NCBI GenBank assembly: GCA_037200005.1
Contig: JBBCGY010000001.1
Coordinates: 1,693,103-1,757,102 of the forward strand
DNA from: Alphaproteobacteria bacterium
GTDB lineage: Bacteria > Pseudomonadota > Alphaproteobacteria > UBA9219 > RFNS01
Direction of reading: 5' to 3'
Length of the DNA stretch: 64,000 nucleotides
A program made the position numbers and the translations under genes. The notes beneath the pieces were generated by a model that saw nothing but the letters and a program-made list of their open reading frames with translations, was not told the DNA's origin and ran no database searches. Of the stretch, positions 45,175 to 55,059 are shown piece by piece (the first letter of the stretch is position 1; every line of letters begins with the position of its first letter).

Positions 45175-47476
45175 CTAGGGTGAAACCGGATCGATAGAGA
45201 CATTCCGTACCGTCCACGCCGCCATGCGCGGATCGCCGCCGCCGAGCGGCGATGCGGCGCCGTCTGTCTCGATGCTCATTTCGGCAAGATCGGCGGGCGG
45301 TGTATCGAGAATGGCTTCGAAAGTCACGGACGCGCCGCCATCGCTTGGTATGATATTTTCCTTGATCGTTCCGTCACGTTGCGCGACACGCAATGTCAAA
45401 TTCTGCTTTCCGCGCGTGGCATATTCAAAACGCAGATGGGTTTTCGTCATATTTCCGGCAACAAATTCCGGCTGCAACATGAAGCTCGCCTTGCGTTCCA
45501 CCCAATGCCACCAATTTTTTCCATCGCTTTCGCGGTCATGGGCACCCGTTACCGACGTAATTTTAACGAGCCCGCGGCCATCGAAAATGCCGATCCGGAA
45601 TGGCCCGATTGGCGTAGACTGCTTTAGCCAGCTGTTGTCTCCCATCGGCTCCACCACGCAGCTTCCTGCCGCCAATTCCTGCTTTCTGCGTTTTTCCAGT
45701 AGCCTGGGATATATATACCCGTCATCAGTCCAGTCTGATGCGACCGCCCTGTCGTACAGATAAACCATCGCCATCTGCCTGAATTTGTGGTGCTCTCCGC
45801 CAAGCGCCAGATAAATCGTCGCGTCGCTCGGACATGCGGCGAGCACCGTATTCCTGAACTCGAGATAGAAGCGATCCATATTCTTCACGCCGCTGTAATA
45901 GTCCATAAACGGCCTGGTGCGCGCCACGCCGATCCAGGCGGCGCTGATCATGCCGACTGCGAAAAATGTCATGACCGCGCCATCGAACCATTTGCCGGAC
46001 AAATTTCCGCGCCGCGGCCGCAAACCCGCGGCCACCATGAGAACCAGCGCCACAGCGAACGGATGCGCCCAATCCGCCAGCTTGAATTGACTCCAGCTTT
46101 GCCCCATTCCTTTCGGAAAAGGCGACGGTACGGCATACCGGAAATAAAGAATGCCCGCCGTAAAAACGGCCAGCGCCGCAGCGGCGGGCATGAGCGGTCC
46201 GTCTATCGTGGCGCGCCACACAAGACGCATCCTGGCGAGACAAAGCCCCGCTATCAGCGCAACAAGCGCCAAGCCAGCCCCATAGGACAGAGGGCCGGTT
46301 TTCCCCCGGCGACGTCCATTGATAGCCGTCCCATGCTCCGCCATGAACGCCGAATGCGTGGGCGAGATAGCCGAGCGGACTCCAATCCACGGGCGACCCG
46401 ACGACGACACTCGCTTGTCCGCGCAGCGCGGCGTATGTTCGCGCAAGCTCCGTGTTGAGTAACACACCGGCAATCCCCGCCAGCGCAGCGCCGAAGACAA
46501 GAGTTTTCTTCCAGGCGCGGAACCGGAAAGCCATCAGGAAGCCGCTGCCGAAAACGGCGGCCAGCATGAAGGGCGCGATCTCGGAATAGGAGAAAATCAT
46601 TCCTGCGAGAAGCGCGGCACCCGGAAATGCCGTTTTCGCCATGGACGGCCATCGAAGTTCGGCCACAGCGATCCACCGATAGACCGGGCCGAGCATAAAG
46701 AGCAGGCCGGCCCCCATCGCCATGCCGACGACTTGCGGCATGAACCCCAGATTGGCGCCGAATACCAGCCCGCCGAGACTGAATGCCGGAAAAGCAAGCA
46801 GCGCCAGCCGCACACCGCGTCGCATGGAGCGCAGCGTCCGCGCCAGCGGGAAGCCTATCGCCAGACAGCAGACTGCAATGGCGGCAATGACGACTGCAGG
46901 ATACACTTCATACGACCAGCGCAAATTGAGCAGCGACTGAAAGAGAGCAAGCAGAAATGACGCGCCCATCCGAAGACCGGCCTGCTGATAGAGCGCTATC
47001 TGCGTATTTTGCGGCGTGATCTGGTCATCGGGGATGGCGTCCCCGAACGCATGATCCTGGAGCCATCTGCCGTGGGTCAGATAGGTGAACGCATCATTAT
47101 GGGAGTTGAATCCTCCGTCGACGAACAGCGGACCAAGCATGCTCGCGCCGCAGGCGATGCCGAAAACGCTGACCATAAGGACGTGATACAGCGCCTGGCC
47201 GGCATGGCGCTCGCGGATGAGCAGATAAACCAGCAGCGAGACGGTCATAAGCGGTATGGCGATCGCATTGCCCAGCGGCACGAACCGCCCGGCCAGGCTA
47301 GCGATAATCGTTAATGTAGCCAGGCCCAGCACAGGCGCGAGGTAGAAACCGGCCAGGGCTTGTAATTTGTAAGGAAACGCCCTGCTCCATGCGCGGCCGA
47401 TCAACGTCGCCAGCGAAAGAACGGCGGCGACGGCAGCAAGGCTTGTCCAAAAAATTCCCGGCCCGAAGCTGATCAT
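45175..47476 (-). pseudogene. Polytopic membrane protein gene with one frameshift and the repeated C-terminal domain
   Basis: From ATG 47476 (ATGA overlap with the GT2 upstream) the frame codes for about ten membrane segments up to 'GYQWTSPGENRP'. It then shifts. The true continuation, 'LSYGAGLALVALIAGLCLAR' onward, is in another frame and ends with the 129-residue repeated domain at 45175. Removing one base in 46290-46310 (GGG or CCCCC runs) joins the parts into about 766 residues. Downstream of the break the first frame becomes arginine-rich nonsense to 45725. The protein resembles the one at 41494 in layout. Assembly error and a real mutation are both possible. Confidence 0.68.
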
Positions 47477-48372
47477 ATGCCCCTGCGCGCAAAATATTTC
47501 GCCGCGGCGGCGCGGCTTTCCTGTATGCCCCATTGCATCAGCTTGGTCTGCATGGCGGCGGAGATTTTTCCGTTCCAGCGCCAGGCCGCGCCGATGGAAG
47601 AAGCCAGCAGCCTCATGACGAACCAGCGCGGGCGCTCACGCCTGTTAACGCCGCTCTCGACCACGGCATGCGCATAGTTGAATAGCCATCGGTCCGGCAC
47701 TTTGCCGAAATGCTTCTTGAGCATATCGTTGATTTCTTTGTGGACCTTCACCCTGGCGCCCAGAGTCTTATTGTCGGCATAGAGTCTGGAGCCGGCCAGC
47801 TTCTCCTCAAGATAGGCGAAACGCGCGCCTGCCTTGCCCAGCCGCAGCCAGAATTCGTAATCCATGCAATAATTGAGGAATTCGTCGAGCAGCCCGTGCT
47901 TTTCCACGACCCGGCGCCGGAAGAATAGTGCCGGCTGGCAAATGAAGCAGGTTTCCTTCAGCCGTTCGAAATCCCAGGGTTCGGAAGGATAGGACTCGAA
48001 AGCACGGTCTTCCAGATCGATATGATCGGCCATGCCGTACACCACGTCGATATCGGGGTGCGCGGCGAAGAAGGCGGCAACCCGGGCAAACGCGCCGGGA
48101 TAATAAATATCATCGGAATTCAGCCAGCCTATGATCTCCCCATCGGTGGCGCGGATGCCTTTATTCACCGCGTCGGTTTGCCCTTTATCCCTTGCGGACA
48201 CCCAGCGCACCGGCGGACTGAAATTCCTGAGTATGTCGACCGTGCCGTCCGTACTGCCCCCATCGAAAACCACATGCTCTATATCGGCACCCGCCTGATC
48301 GGCCACGCTTCGCAATGTGCGTTCGATGAATTGGCCTTGATTGAAAGAAGGTGTCACGACACTGATCTTCAT
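47473..48372 (-). CDS. GT2-family glycosyltransferase
   Basis: A 299-residue GT-A enzyme starting 'MKISVVTPSFNQGQFIERTL', with 'VFDGGSTDGTVDIL', the metal-binding 'GWLNSDDIYYPGAF' and 'CMDYEFWLRLGKAG'. ATG 48372 overlaps the stop of the large GT4 gene (ATGA). It would add one sugar in the cytoplasm before export by Wzm/Wzt. Confidence 0.88.
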   Translation of the reverse strand: MKISVVTPSFNQGQFIERTLRSVADQAGADIEHVVFDGGSTDGTVDILRNFSPPVRWVSARDKGQTDAVNKGIRATDGEIIGWLNSDDIYYPGAFARVAAFFAAHPDIDVVYGMADHIDLEDRAFESYPSEPWDFERLKETCFICQPALFFRRRVVEKHGLLDEFLNYCMDYEFWLRLGKAGARFAYLEEKLAGSRLYADNKTLGARVKVHKEINDMLKKHFGKVPDRWLFNYAHAVVESGVNRRERPRWFVMRLLASSIGAAWRWNGKISAAMQTKLMQWGIQESRAAAAKYFARRGI

Positions 48373-51300
48373 GCGGAAACTTTCTGAGGGAACAATTCGA
48401 TGCATTCGCCGTCGGCGCGCTCGATGCTGCATCGGTGCAGCATGCCCGAAAGCTCGCGCTGATCGTCGCCGTGTCCCGAATGAGCGGGAACGAACGTCGG
48501 CGCAAGCCTGACTTCGTAATATCCGCCTGCGAGTCTCAGCGGCATCGACCAAACCGCATTCGAGCCGCGAACCACTTCAAAGGGAACGCCCCTGGGCTTT
48601 CCGTCGAAACTGGCCTGAATTTTAAGGCTGGATTGCGGCAGCCATGCGGGAACGGAGAATTCAATTCTTAAATTTTGCTCGCTGACGGCGGGCGCGACCT
48701 GTATATTCAGGGCGGGACCAGCCCAGCCATCGGCATAAGCGCCGGTGAGCATATTCCTGTGCTCTTTGTTTGTCACGGCATACTGAAAGAGGTCCCAATA
48801 TTCCCTCGCCATGCTCTCCGAGTCTGAAAATTCGGCGGCGCGCTGCCGTCCTGCCTGGATGAATTGCGCGCGCAAGGCTTCGTCTCCCACCAGCGCAACC
48901 ATCGCTTCGGCAATTTGGGCCGGAATGCGGGGATCGAAAAATATGGCGGCGTGAGCGGCCACTTCGGGAAGCGACGTGGTATTGCTGCAAGCGGCCGGAA
49001 CGCCCGCGGCCATCGCCTCGATCACCGGCAGGCCAAATCCTTCATAAAGCGAAGGAAACACCACGCCGCCGGAATGGGCCATCAATGCCGCCAGCTCCGC
49101 ATGCGGCAGATAGCCTGGAAAAAGAATCCGGTCGGCCATATTCATCATGCGGGCCGCGCTCATCAGCCACTTTTGGCGTTCCCCCGGCGCGCCGGTGCAG
49201 ACCAGCTTGATATCCGGCGGCAGCCCCGCCCGGCAAGCCATGCCAAAGGCCGTGAGCAGAATTTCATGATTTTTATGCTTCCAGAAATTGGCGGGATAAA
49301 TGAGATACCGCTGCGGCGCGAGGCCAAGGCGGTCCAATACGTTCTTGCCATTCTCCGTCGCCGGCGCCATGCGTTGCGCCATGCGCAAATAGATGGTGCG
49401 GATGCGCGCTGGATCGAGGCCTCCATAGGCAATAGCGTCAACGCGCGAATAATCGGAAATCGCCGCCAGAGCGCTCGCCCGTCGGCAAGCCTCCATAAAC
49501 GCGCGGTCTCGATGGATGATATCCTCGGCAGGAAAGAATTCCGGATAGGCTTTATATTGCAGATCGTAAATCGTGCAAACGGTCGGAATTCCCGGCTCAT
49601 AATAAGTGGGGGCCGTGAAAGGACAGAACAGCAAATCGGCATTAATATCGCGCAATAACGTAGCCGCGCGGCCACGCTTGAGAGCCGCATTCAAGCTATA
49701 ACCCAACCGGCCCGCGGCGGCTTTCAGTCTCGCGGGCAAACGGGGCATCACGCGCAGGGCCAAAGCCACTCCGCGACGCCGAAGGGATGTCTGGGCGGGA
49801 CCGATCGCCATAAGACGCCGCATGTTGGGACGATCCAGCGTCGTTAATTCTTCGTGCGAAGCGGCCTGCGTCAGCAGCACAAACTGCGTCTGAGGCGCCA
49901 TTTCCGCCAGATGCTGCAGCAATTTGAGCACGAAAATCTTTGCGCCGCCATTCTCGCCGCCGGGGAGTATCGGGGTCAAATCCACCGCAATCGTTCGAAG
50001 AGATCTCTGAACCGCTCGATCCACGCCGTTTTGCCAGTTTTTCAGTTCGGGCCAGTCGACCAAGCGCAGCATCCAGCGCATCAGCGGGCGGGCGGATAAT
50101 GTATTCATGGCCGCTTGCATCGCCTCGATCTGCTTGGCCCGCGCCGCGCAATCGGCTTCCATCTCCCGTAATATCAGGTTCGCCGCCTCGATCTGTTCCT
50201 CCCGCGCCGCTCCATGAGATTCGGATGCTCCCAGCATGCGCATCAAACTCTCATTCTGCTCTATCCTCGCATCGCGGTCGGCCTCGGATTCCCGCAGCCT
50301 CTGCATAAGCACCCGGTCTCCCGCTTCCTTCAGCGCGCCGGCGAGCGCCTCGATTTCTTCGGCTTGCGCCACGCGGCTGGCTTCCGATTCCCGCAACATA
50401 TCGGTCAGCGCCTCTATTTGCCGCGACCTCGCCAATCGATCATCCTCCGATTCCTGCAGCATGCGGGTCAATGTCTCGATCTGCCCCGCGCGCGCCGTGC
50501 GGTCCGTTTCCGATTCCCGGAGCGTTAAAGCCAGCATTTCGGCTTGGCCCGCCCGCGCGTTCCGATCGGTTTCGGATTCCTGAAGCGCGCCGGTCAGCAC
50601 TTCGATTTGTTCCGCGCGCATCATGCGGTCCATCTCGGATTCCTTCAGCATGCGGGTTAATGTCTCGATCTGTTCCGCCCGCATTGTGCGATCATCTTCT
50701 GATTCCTGCAGCATTTTTATCAAAGGCTTGGCCTCGGATTCTTTCAATATCCTGTTCAGCGTCTCGATTTGCCCGGCCCGCGCCAATCGATCATCTTCCG
50801 ATTCCCGCAGCATGCGGGTTAAAATCTCGGTCTGCTCCGCGCGCGCCGCGCGGTCAGCCTCCGAATCCCGCAATGCCAGGGTCAGCGTTTCTATTTGTTC
50901 CGCCCGCGCCGCACGATCCGCTTCCGATTCCCGCAGCATGCGAGCCAAAGTCTCTATTTGTTCCGCGCGCGCCGTATGATCCTTCTCGGATTTCCGCAAC
51001 GCCCCGGTGAGAGAATCGATTTGCTCCGCTCGCGCCGCGCGATCGATCTCCGACTCCCGCAGCGTTTGGGCGAGAGATTCAATCTGCTCTTCCCGCACGG
51101 CGTGCCTGGCTTCCGATTCCCGCAACAGCCGCGTCAATGTCTTGATCTGCTCCGCGCGCGCCGCGCGATCTTTTTCGGATTCCTGCAATGTCTGCGTTAA
51201 CGCTTCGATTTGTTCCGTCCGCCTGAAACTAGGGAAAGCATGCTTCATCACATGGCGCAGCGTCGCGCTCAGGGGTTCGGTCCTCGGCGCTCGCATCCCG

Positions 51301-52868
51301 CGATCAGCCCCGAATTTATGCAGCATCCGCGTGAGCAGCGTGATTTGCTCCGCCCGCGCCGAACGGTCCACTTCGGAGGCTCGCAACATCCTCGTCAAGG
51401 TCTCGATCTGCCGGGAACGCGCATACCGGTCGATTTCCGTCTGCCGATGCTCCCGGACCAGATCGACATAAGCCGGCATGGCGCCATGGCTGGAAACGCT
51501 TGGATAGATAGCGTCGAAAGCAGGCCCCCGGCTTACATCCATGACCGCCCGATCGTTTCTATACGGCTTGCGAATATGCGGGCCGCCCTTGGCCGAACGC
51601 TGGAGGATCGTTTCGTAGACATTCAGGTAACGGCGGGACTGAACCGAAGGGGAAAAATTCTCGACCGCGAATTTCCGAGCGGCCATGGACCAAGCCTTCA
51701 GACGTCCGGCATCGCCCAATATATCCGTCATCGATGCGCCCAAGGCGCCGATATCGCCGGCGGGAACCAGCCAGCCGGTCTCGTTATGGCGCACGGCATC
51801 GGCAACGCCGCCGGATGAAAAAGCGAGAACCGGAATGCCGCAGGCTTGGGCCTCGAGAACGGTATTGGGCAGATTGTCTTCCAATGACGGAAGAACGAAA
51901 AGGTCGGCCGCGATATAGGCCGTGCGAAGCTTTCGCTGATCCTCGATGCGGCCCAGCGACACGATGCGGAGTCCCGTTTCGACCAATTCCCGCGCCGGTT
52001 CCCCGAAACAAAGCACCGTCGCGGCCTTTAACGCGGCAGCCGAGGCGGAGTCGTCCAGCCGCGCCTTGAGCGCCTCCATCAGGATCGAGAATCCCTTCCG
52101 GCGCTCCGCATGATTATCGGCGCCGAAGAGAATGCACGGAACGGCGGGATCGATGCCCAAGGACCGGCGCGCTTTTTCCTTGTCGCCCGGCGCGAAGATA
52201 TCGACCGGCACGGCATTGGGGATGGTGAATATCTCGGCGTCACGGAACAGCGAGCTGCGCATGGCGCTTTGCCGCATCCATTCGCTCGGCGCGATCAAGG
52301 TCAGGCCGCCGCCATTAAAAGCATGGCGCCGGTCCGCCAGGCGCGCGCCGATCAGATTGTCCGGGTCGGATTCCAGCTGCGGACAGGCCGAACATTGCGC
52401 GGTGAAGCCCTCGCAGCCCGCCGTATAATGGCAACCGCCCGTGAAAGCCCATTGATCGTGCAGGGTCCAAACGACGGGACGCTCGGCATGCAACAGCTTG
52501 CCGATGGATTCTATGGATAGAAACGACGTAACCCAATGGAGATTGATCACATCGCTTCTGACGATCAGCGGGTGGCGTCCGATATCGATGCCGGGATATC
52601 CCAGCGAGAAAAGCGTATTGCTGACCGGGGAGCGGCGCTTGTCGATATATTCCGCCTGGACGGCGCGGGCGATGATATCTTCTTGCACATCCTCGATGTC
52701 GGGAACTTCGCCTATGTAAGTATGCGGGTCGTTGCCGGATTTGAACCTCACCAGATGGCGGGACGAAACGCCCGCGGCGCGCAGCGCCTTATGCGTCCGG
52801 GTGGCGGCGATTCCCGCGCCGCCGCGAGAGTCATAGGTGCTGACATGCGTGACGGCGATGGATTTCAT
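48369..52868 (-). CDS. Double GT4 glycosyltransferase joined by a long repetitive coiled coil
   Basis: A 1,499-residue protein. Residues about 1-425 are a GT4 enzyme ('STYDSRGGAGIAATRTHKAL', donor site 'PSLEDNLPNTVLEAQACGIP'). Residues about 475-925 are some twenty repeats of 21 residues close to 'EQIETLTRMLRESEADRAARA', three heptads each, predicting a long coiled coil. Residues about 960-1380 form a second GT4 ('LIYPANFWKHKNHEILLTAF', 'PSLYEGFGLPVIEAMAAGVP'). A beta-rich tail follows. Two transferases on a rod could act as a spacer or molecular ruler, as the coiled coil of WbdD does for O-antigen length; that role is inferred. Overlaps both neighbours by ATGA. Confidence 0.85.
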   Translation of the reverse strand: MKSIAVTHVSTYDSRGGAGIAATRTHKALRAAGVSSRHLVRFKSGNDPHTYIGEVPDIEDVQEDIIARAVQAEYIDKRRSPVSNTLFSLGYPGIDIGRHPLIVRSDVINLHWVTSFLSIESIGKLLHAERPVVWTLHDQWAFTGGCHYTAGCEGFTAQCSACPQLESDPDNLIGARLADRRHAFNGGGLTLIAPSEWMRQSAMRSSLFRDAEIFTIPNAVPVDIFAPGDKEKARRSLGIDPAVPCILFGADNHAERRKGFSILMEALKARLDDSASAAALKAATVLCFGEPARELVETGLRIVSLGRIEDQRKLRTAYIAADLFVLPSLEDNLPNTVLEAQACGIPVLAFSSGGVADAVRHNETGWLVPAGDIGALGASMTDILGDAGRLKAWSMAARKFAVENFSPSVQSRRYLNVYETILQRSAKGGPHIRKPYRNDRAVMDVSRGPAFDAIYPSVSSHGAMPAYVDLVREHRQTEIDRYARSRQIETLTRMLRASEVDRSARAEQITLLTRMLHKFGADRGMRAPRTEPLSATLRHVMKHAFPSFRRTEQIEALTQTLQESEKDRAARAEQIKTLTRLLRESEARHAVREEQIESLAQTLRESEIDRAARAEQIDSLTGALRKSEKDHTARAEQIETLARMLRESEADRAARAEQIETLTLALRDSEADRAARAEQTEILTRMLRESEDDRLARAGQIETLNRILKESEAKPLIKMLQESEDDRTMRAEQIETLTRMLKESEMDRMMRAEQIEVLTGALQESETDRNARAGQAEMLALTLRESETDRTARAGQIETLTRMLQESEDDRLARSRQIEALTDMLRESEASRVAQAEEIEALAGALKEAGDRVLMQRLRESEADRDARIEQNESLMRMLGASESHGAAREEQIEAANLILREMEADCAARAKQIEAMQAAMNTLSARPLMRWMLRLVDWPELKNWQNGVDRAVQRSLRTIAVDLTPILPGGENGGAKIFVLKLLQHLAEMAPQTQFVLLTQAASHEELTTLDRPNMRRLMAIGPAQTSLRRRGVALALRVMPRLPARLKAAAGRLGYSLNAALKRGRAATLLRDINADLLFCPFTAPTYYEPGIPTVCTIYDLQYKAYPEFFPAEDIIHRDRAFMEACRRASALAAISDYSRVDAIAYGGLDPARIRTIYLRMAQRMAPATENGKNVLDRLGLAPQRYLIYPANFWKHKNHEILLTAFGMACRAGLPPDIKLVCTGAPGERQKWLMSAARMMNMADRILFPGYLPHAELAALMAHSGGVVFPSLYEGFGLPVIEAMAAGVPAACSNTTSLPEVAAHAAIFFDPRIPAQIAEAMVALVGDEALRAQFIQAGRQRAAEFSDSESMAREYWDLFQYAVTNKEHRNMLTGAYADGWAGPALNIQVAPAVSEQNLRIEFSVPAWLPQSSLKIQASFDGKPRGVPFEVVRGSNAVWSMPLRLAGGYYEVRLAPTFVPAHSGHGDDQRELSGMLHRCSIERADGECIELFPQKVSA
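50100..51460 (-). repeat. Tandem 63-bp repeats coding the coiled coil
   Basis: About twenty degenerate in-frame 63-bp units within the double-GT4 gene. Two are shortened ('SEAKPLIKML', 'AGDRVLMQRL'), and one stretch near 51220-51310 is replaced by unrelated sequence ('TLRHVMKHAFPSF'). Neighbouring units are very similar, so slippage or recombination could change copy number and hence rod length. Confidence 0.8.
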
Positions 52869-55027
52869 GGCGCGGCGCCCGCGACCGTGCCGGGCATGCT
52901 GGTAAGCGCGCCGATGCGCTCCATGGATATTTTTTCAAGGGATTGGAAATCGAAACAACGATCTTCCGTGCCGGCATCGCGCAGAAATCCGGATATCTTG
53001 CCGCCGGCGGTATAATCCACGGCAATGAACGGCGCGCCGATCGTATGGGCGAAGACGACGGAATGGAAACGCATCGACACGCAAAAAGCCGCCGTCGACA
53101 TGCGCTCGATAATCTCGCTCGGCGACATAGGTTCCATCGGGACGGCGATGCGGTCGCTGCCGATGCGCTTGGCGAGCCTGCGCGCGAAGACCCGGTCGTC
53201 ATTCCCGATCGGGAAATAATGCATCGCCAGAAGCTCGATGGCATGATCCGGATACTGCTCTAAAAGACGCTGGAGAAAAGCCGCCGTGATGTCTTCGGCC
53301 TGGGCGGAGGTCACGGCCTGCGGATATTCCGAGGTCAGCTCGCGCAAGAAGCAGCGGATGACTTTCGAATCTTTTCCCTGCCACCGGATTCCCAGGCCGC
53401 GAACATAATCGCGGGCGGGGTCGTCGCGCACGCCGATGGGCTTGGAGATTCCCCAGCCGCGAAGGCGCGCCGCGCTGTCATGATCGCGCACGGAAATCTG
53501 CGTCGCCAGGCGGGCGATGGCGATCACGTTATTTTTATATTGCTCGACATTCAGCGGGCCGATGCCGCATCCCTCGACAATGCGGGGACGGCCGCGAGCG
53601 GCAAAATAGGAAAATAGCGACGCAATCATTTCCGTCTGCGGAATATCCATGAGCGGCCCCCCCGCCATAATCAGCGCGCCAGCCTCGTCAGCCGCAAATT
53701 TCGCCTCTTCGCTGACATAATCGACGACGCTTATCCGCTTGGCAAGACCGTCGGGCAGGTCATGAATCGTCAGGGCCGTATAGCGCGGGAACAGGCTGAG
53801 CAGCGTAAATCTGGCGGCGGGATGACGATCGGCATATTGACCGACGATCCCGGCGAGGATGGCGATGTCTCCGGCGGTTTCCGTGCCGTACCAGCCGGCA
53901 AGAATAATATGGGTCAGGCTGCCGGGCGCAGCTTCCGCATGCGGCGTTTCAGCCATGGATTCCAGGGCTATCGGCCGCCCATACAATGCGGGCCGGGCCT
54001 GCTCCGCCCGGTTGCGCTTCCCGGTTTCCGGAATCGACCATTCCGCGTGATAATCGTGAATGCATGACGGGCAGTGCTTTTCGACGATCTCCGCCCTTTC
54101 ATGCTCATAGCGCATCAAATCCAGGGAAGGATTATGGCCGAGAGGATGAGGCGCGCCGCGCGGCGCGCAATGGGCAAATCGTCCCTCGCAATCGATATTG
54201 ATCGCCGTCGCGTTCTGATAGGGACAGCCGACCAGCCGTATGTCCCCGGTCAGGAGGGACAAGATCGAATGATATGTTCTGCGAATTTCTTCGGAAGTTT
54301 CATAAAAATGGATCAGATAGTGATAAAATGCGACCAGATGCTTGGTCTCCTGAACATCGAACGAGCGGATTTGCGCATTGGATGAATCGACATAGAGACG
54401 GTCGATATGCTCCGCCACCCGGAAGCGCACATGGATATTATTCTCGGCGCCCCAGTCCAACAGATCGTGAAGCCCATACACGTTTTCCTTGACGATGGTG
54501 CAGCTGGCGATAACCGGAATGCCCGCGTCGCGCAGCCCGAACAATGTCTCGGTGGCGCGCGCGAATGCGTCTTCCCGACCGCGAACGCGATCATGGACGG
54601 CTCCGATTCCGTCGATCGAAACCATGCCGCTGAAGGAAACGCCTTTCGCCGCATAGGCCGCATGCACCTTGGCGAGCATGGGTAACGCGCGCGAAGAACT
54701 GAAACCGTTGGTGATAAAACGCCCCTCCCGCAGATTGGGCAGCGCATCGAGGGCGGCTTCGTAGTAACGGTCTAAATCTTCCTTGAGCGTCGGCTCTCCG
54801 TTGGCGATGTCCAAGACCTTGACTTCAGTGAACAGGTCATCAGAGAGCATGCGCGCGAACTGTCCGGGGGTAAGTTCCGGGCCGCGCTCGCGCATCCAGA
54901 TATTGCACATCACGCAACGCGCGTCGCAGACATCATTGACCTGATAATTAATAACCCGCGGCTTCATAGGAGCCGGTAAAATAGGCGCCTTGTCACTCTG
55001 CATGTCCGACCGGGACGGCTTATTCAT
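52865..55027 (-). CDS. Radical SAM/SPASM protein fused to a polysaccharide pyruvyltransferase domain
   Basis: A 720-residue fusion. The N-terminal radical SAM domain has the 4Fe-4S motif CxxxCxxC at Cys34, Cys38 and Cys41 ('DVCDARCVMCNIW'), and further cysteines at about 275-340 ('GCPYQN', 'DCEGRFAHC', 'HCPSC') suit a SPASM cluster domain. From about 370 to 700 is a CsaB/WcaK-type domain: 'ILAGWYGTETAGDIAIL', 'IMAGGPLMDIPQTEM' and 'SMRFHSVVFAHTIGAPFIAV'. The second half would transfer pyruvate, as a ketal, to a sugar; the first would do radical chemistry on a sugar or lipid precursor. ATG 55027 is chosen over a TTG at 55042. I know of no standard protein with this architecture. Confidence 0.82.
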   Translation of the reverse strand: MNKPSRSDMQSDKAPILPAPMKPRVINYQVNDVCDARCVMCNIWMRERGPELTPGQFARMLSDDLFTEVKVLDIANGEPTLKEDLDRYYEAALDALPNLREGRFITNGFSSSRALPMLAKVHAAYAAKGVSFSGMVSIDGIGAVHDRVRGREDAFARATETLFGLRDAGIPVIASCTIVKENVYGLHDLLDWGAENNIHVRFRVAEHIDRLYVDSSNAQIRSFDVQETKHLVAFYHYLIHFYETSEEIRRTYHSILSLLTGDIRLVGCPYQNATAINIDCEGRFAHCAPRGAPHPLGHNPSLDLMRYEHERAEIVEKHCPSCIHDYHAEWSIPETGKRNRAEQARPALYGRPIALESMAETPHAEAAPGSLTHIILAGWYGTETAGDIAILAGIVGQYADRHPAARFTLLSLFPRYTALTIHDLPDGLAKRISVVDYVSEEAKFAADEAGALIMAGGPLMDIPQTEMIASLFSYFAARGRPRIVEGCGIGPLNVEQYKNNVIAIARLATQISVRDHDSAARLRGWGISKPIGVRDDPARDYVRGLGIRWQGKDSKVIRCFLRELTSEYPQAVTSAQAEDITAAFLQRLLEQYPDHAIELLAMHYFPIGNDDRVFARRLAKRIGSDRIAVPMEPMSPSEIIERMSTAAFCVSMRFHSVVFAHTIGAPFIAVDYTAGGKISGFLRDAGTEDRCFDFQSLEKISMERIGALTSMPGTVAGAAP

Positions 55028-55059
55028 TGCGAGACATCTCAATCAGCGGCCATGGAAGA

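Noticed and set aside
50100-51460. CRISPR array
   Set aside because: The 63-bp repeats are contiguous, in frame, lack spacers and encode heptads; they are a coiled coil.
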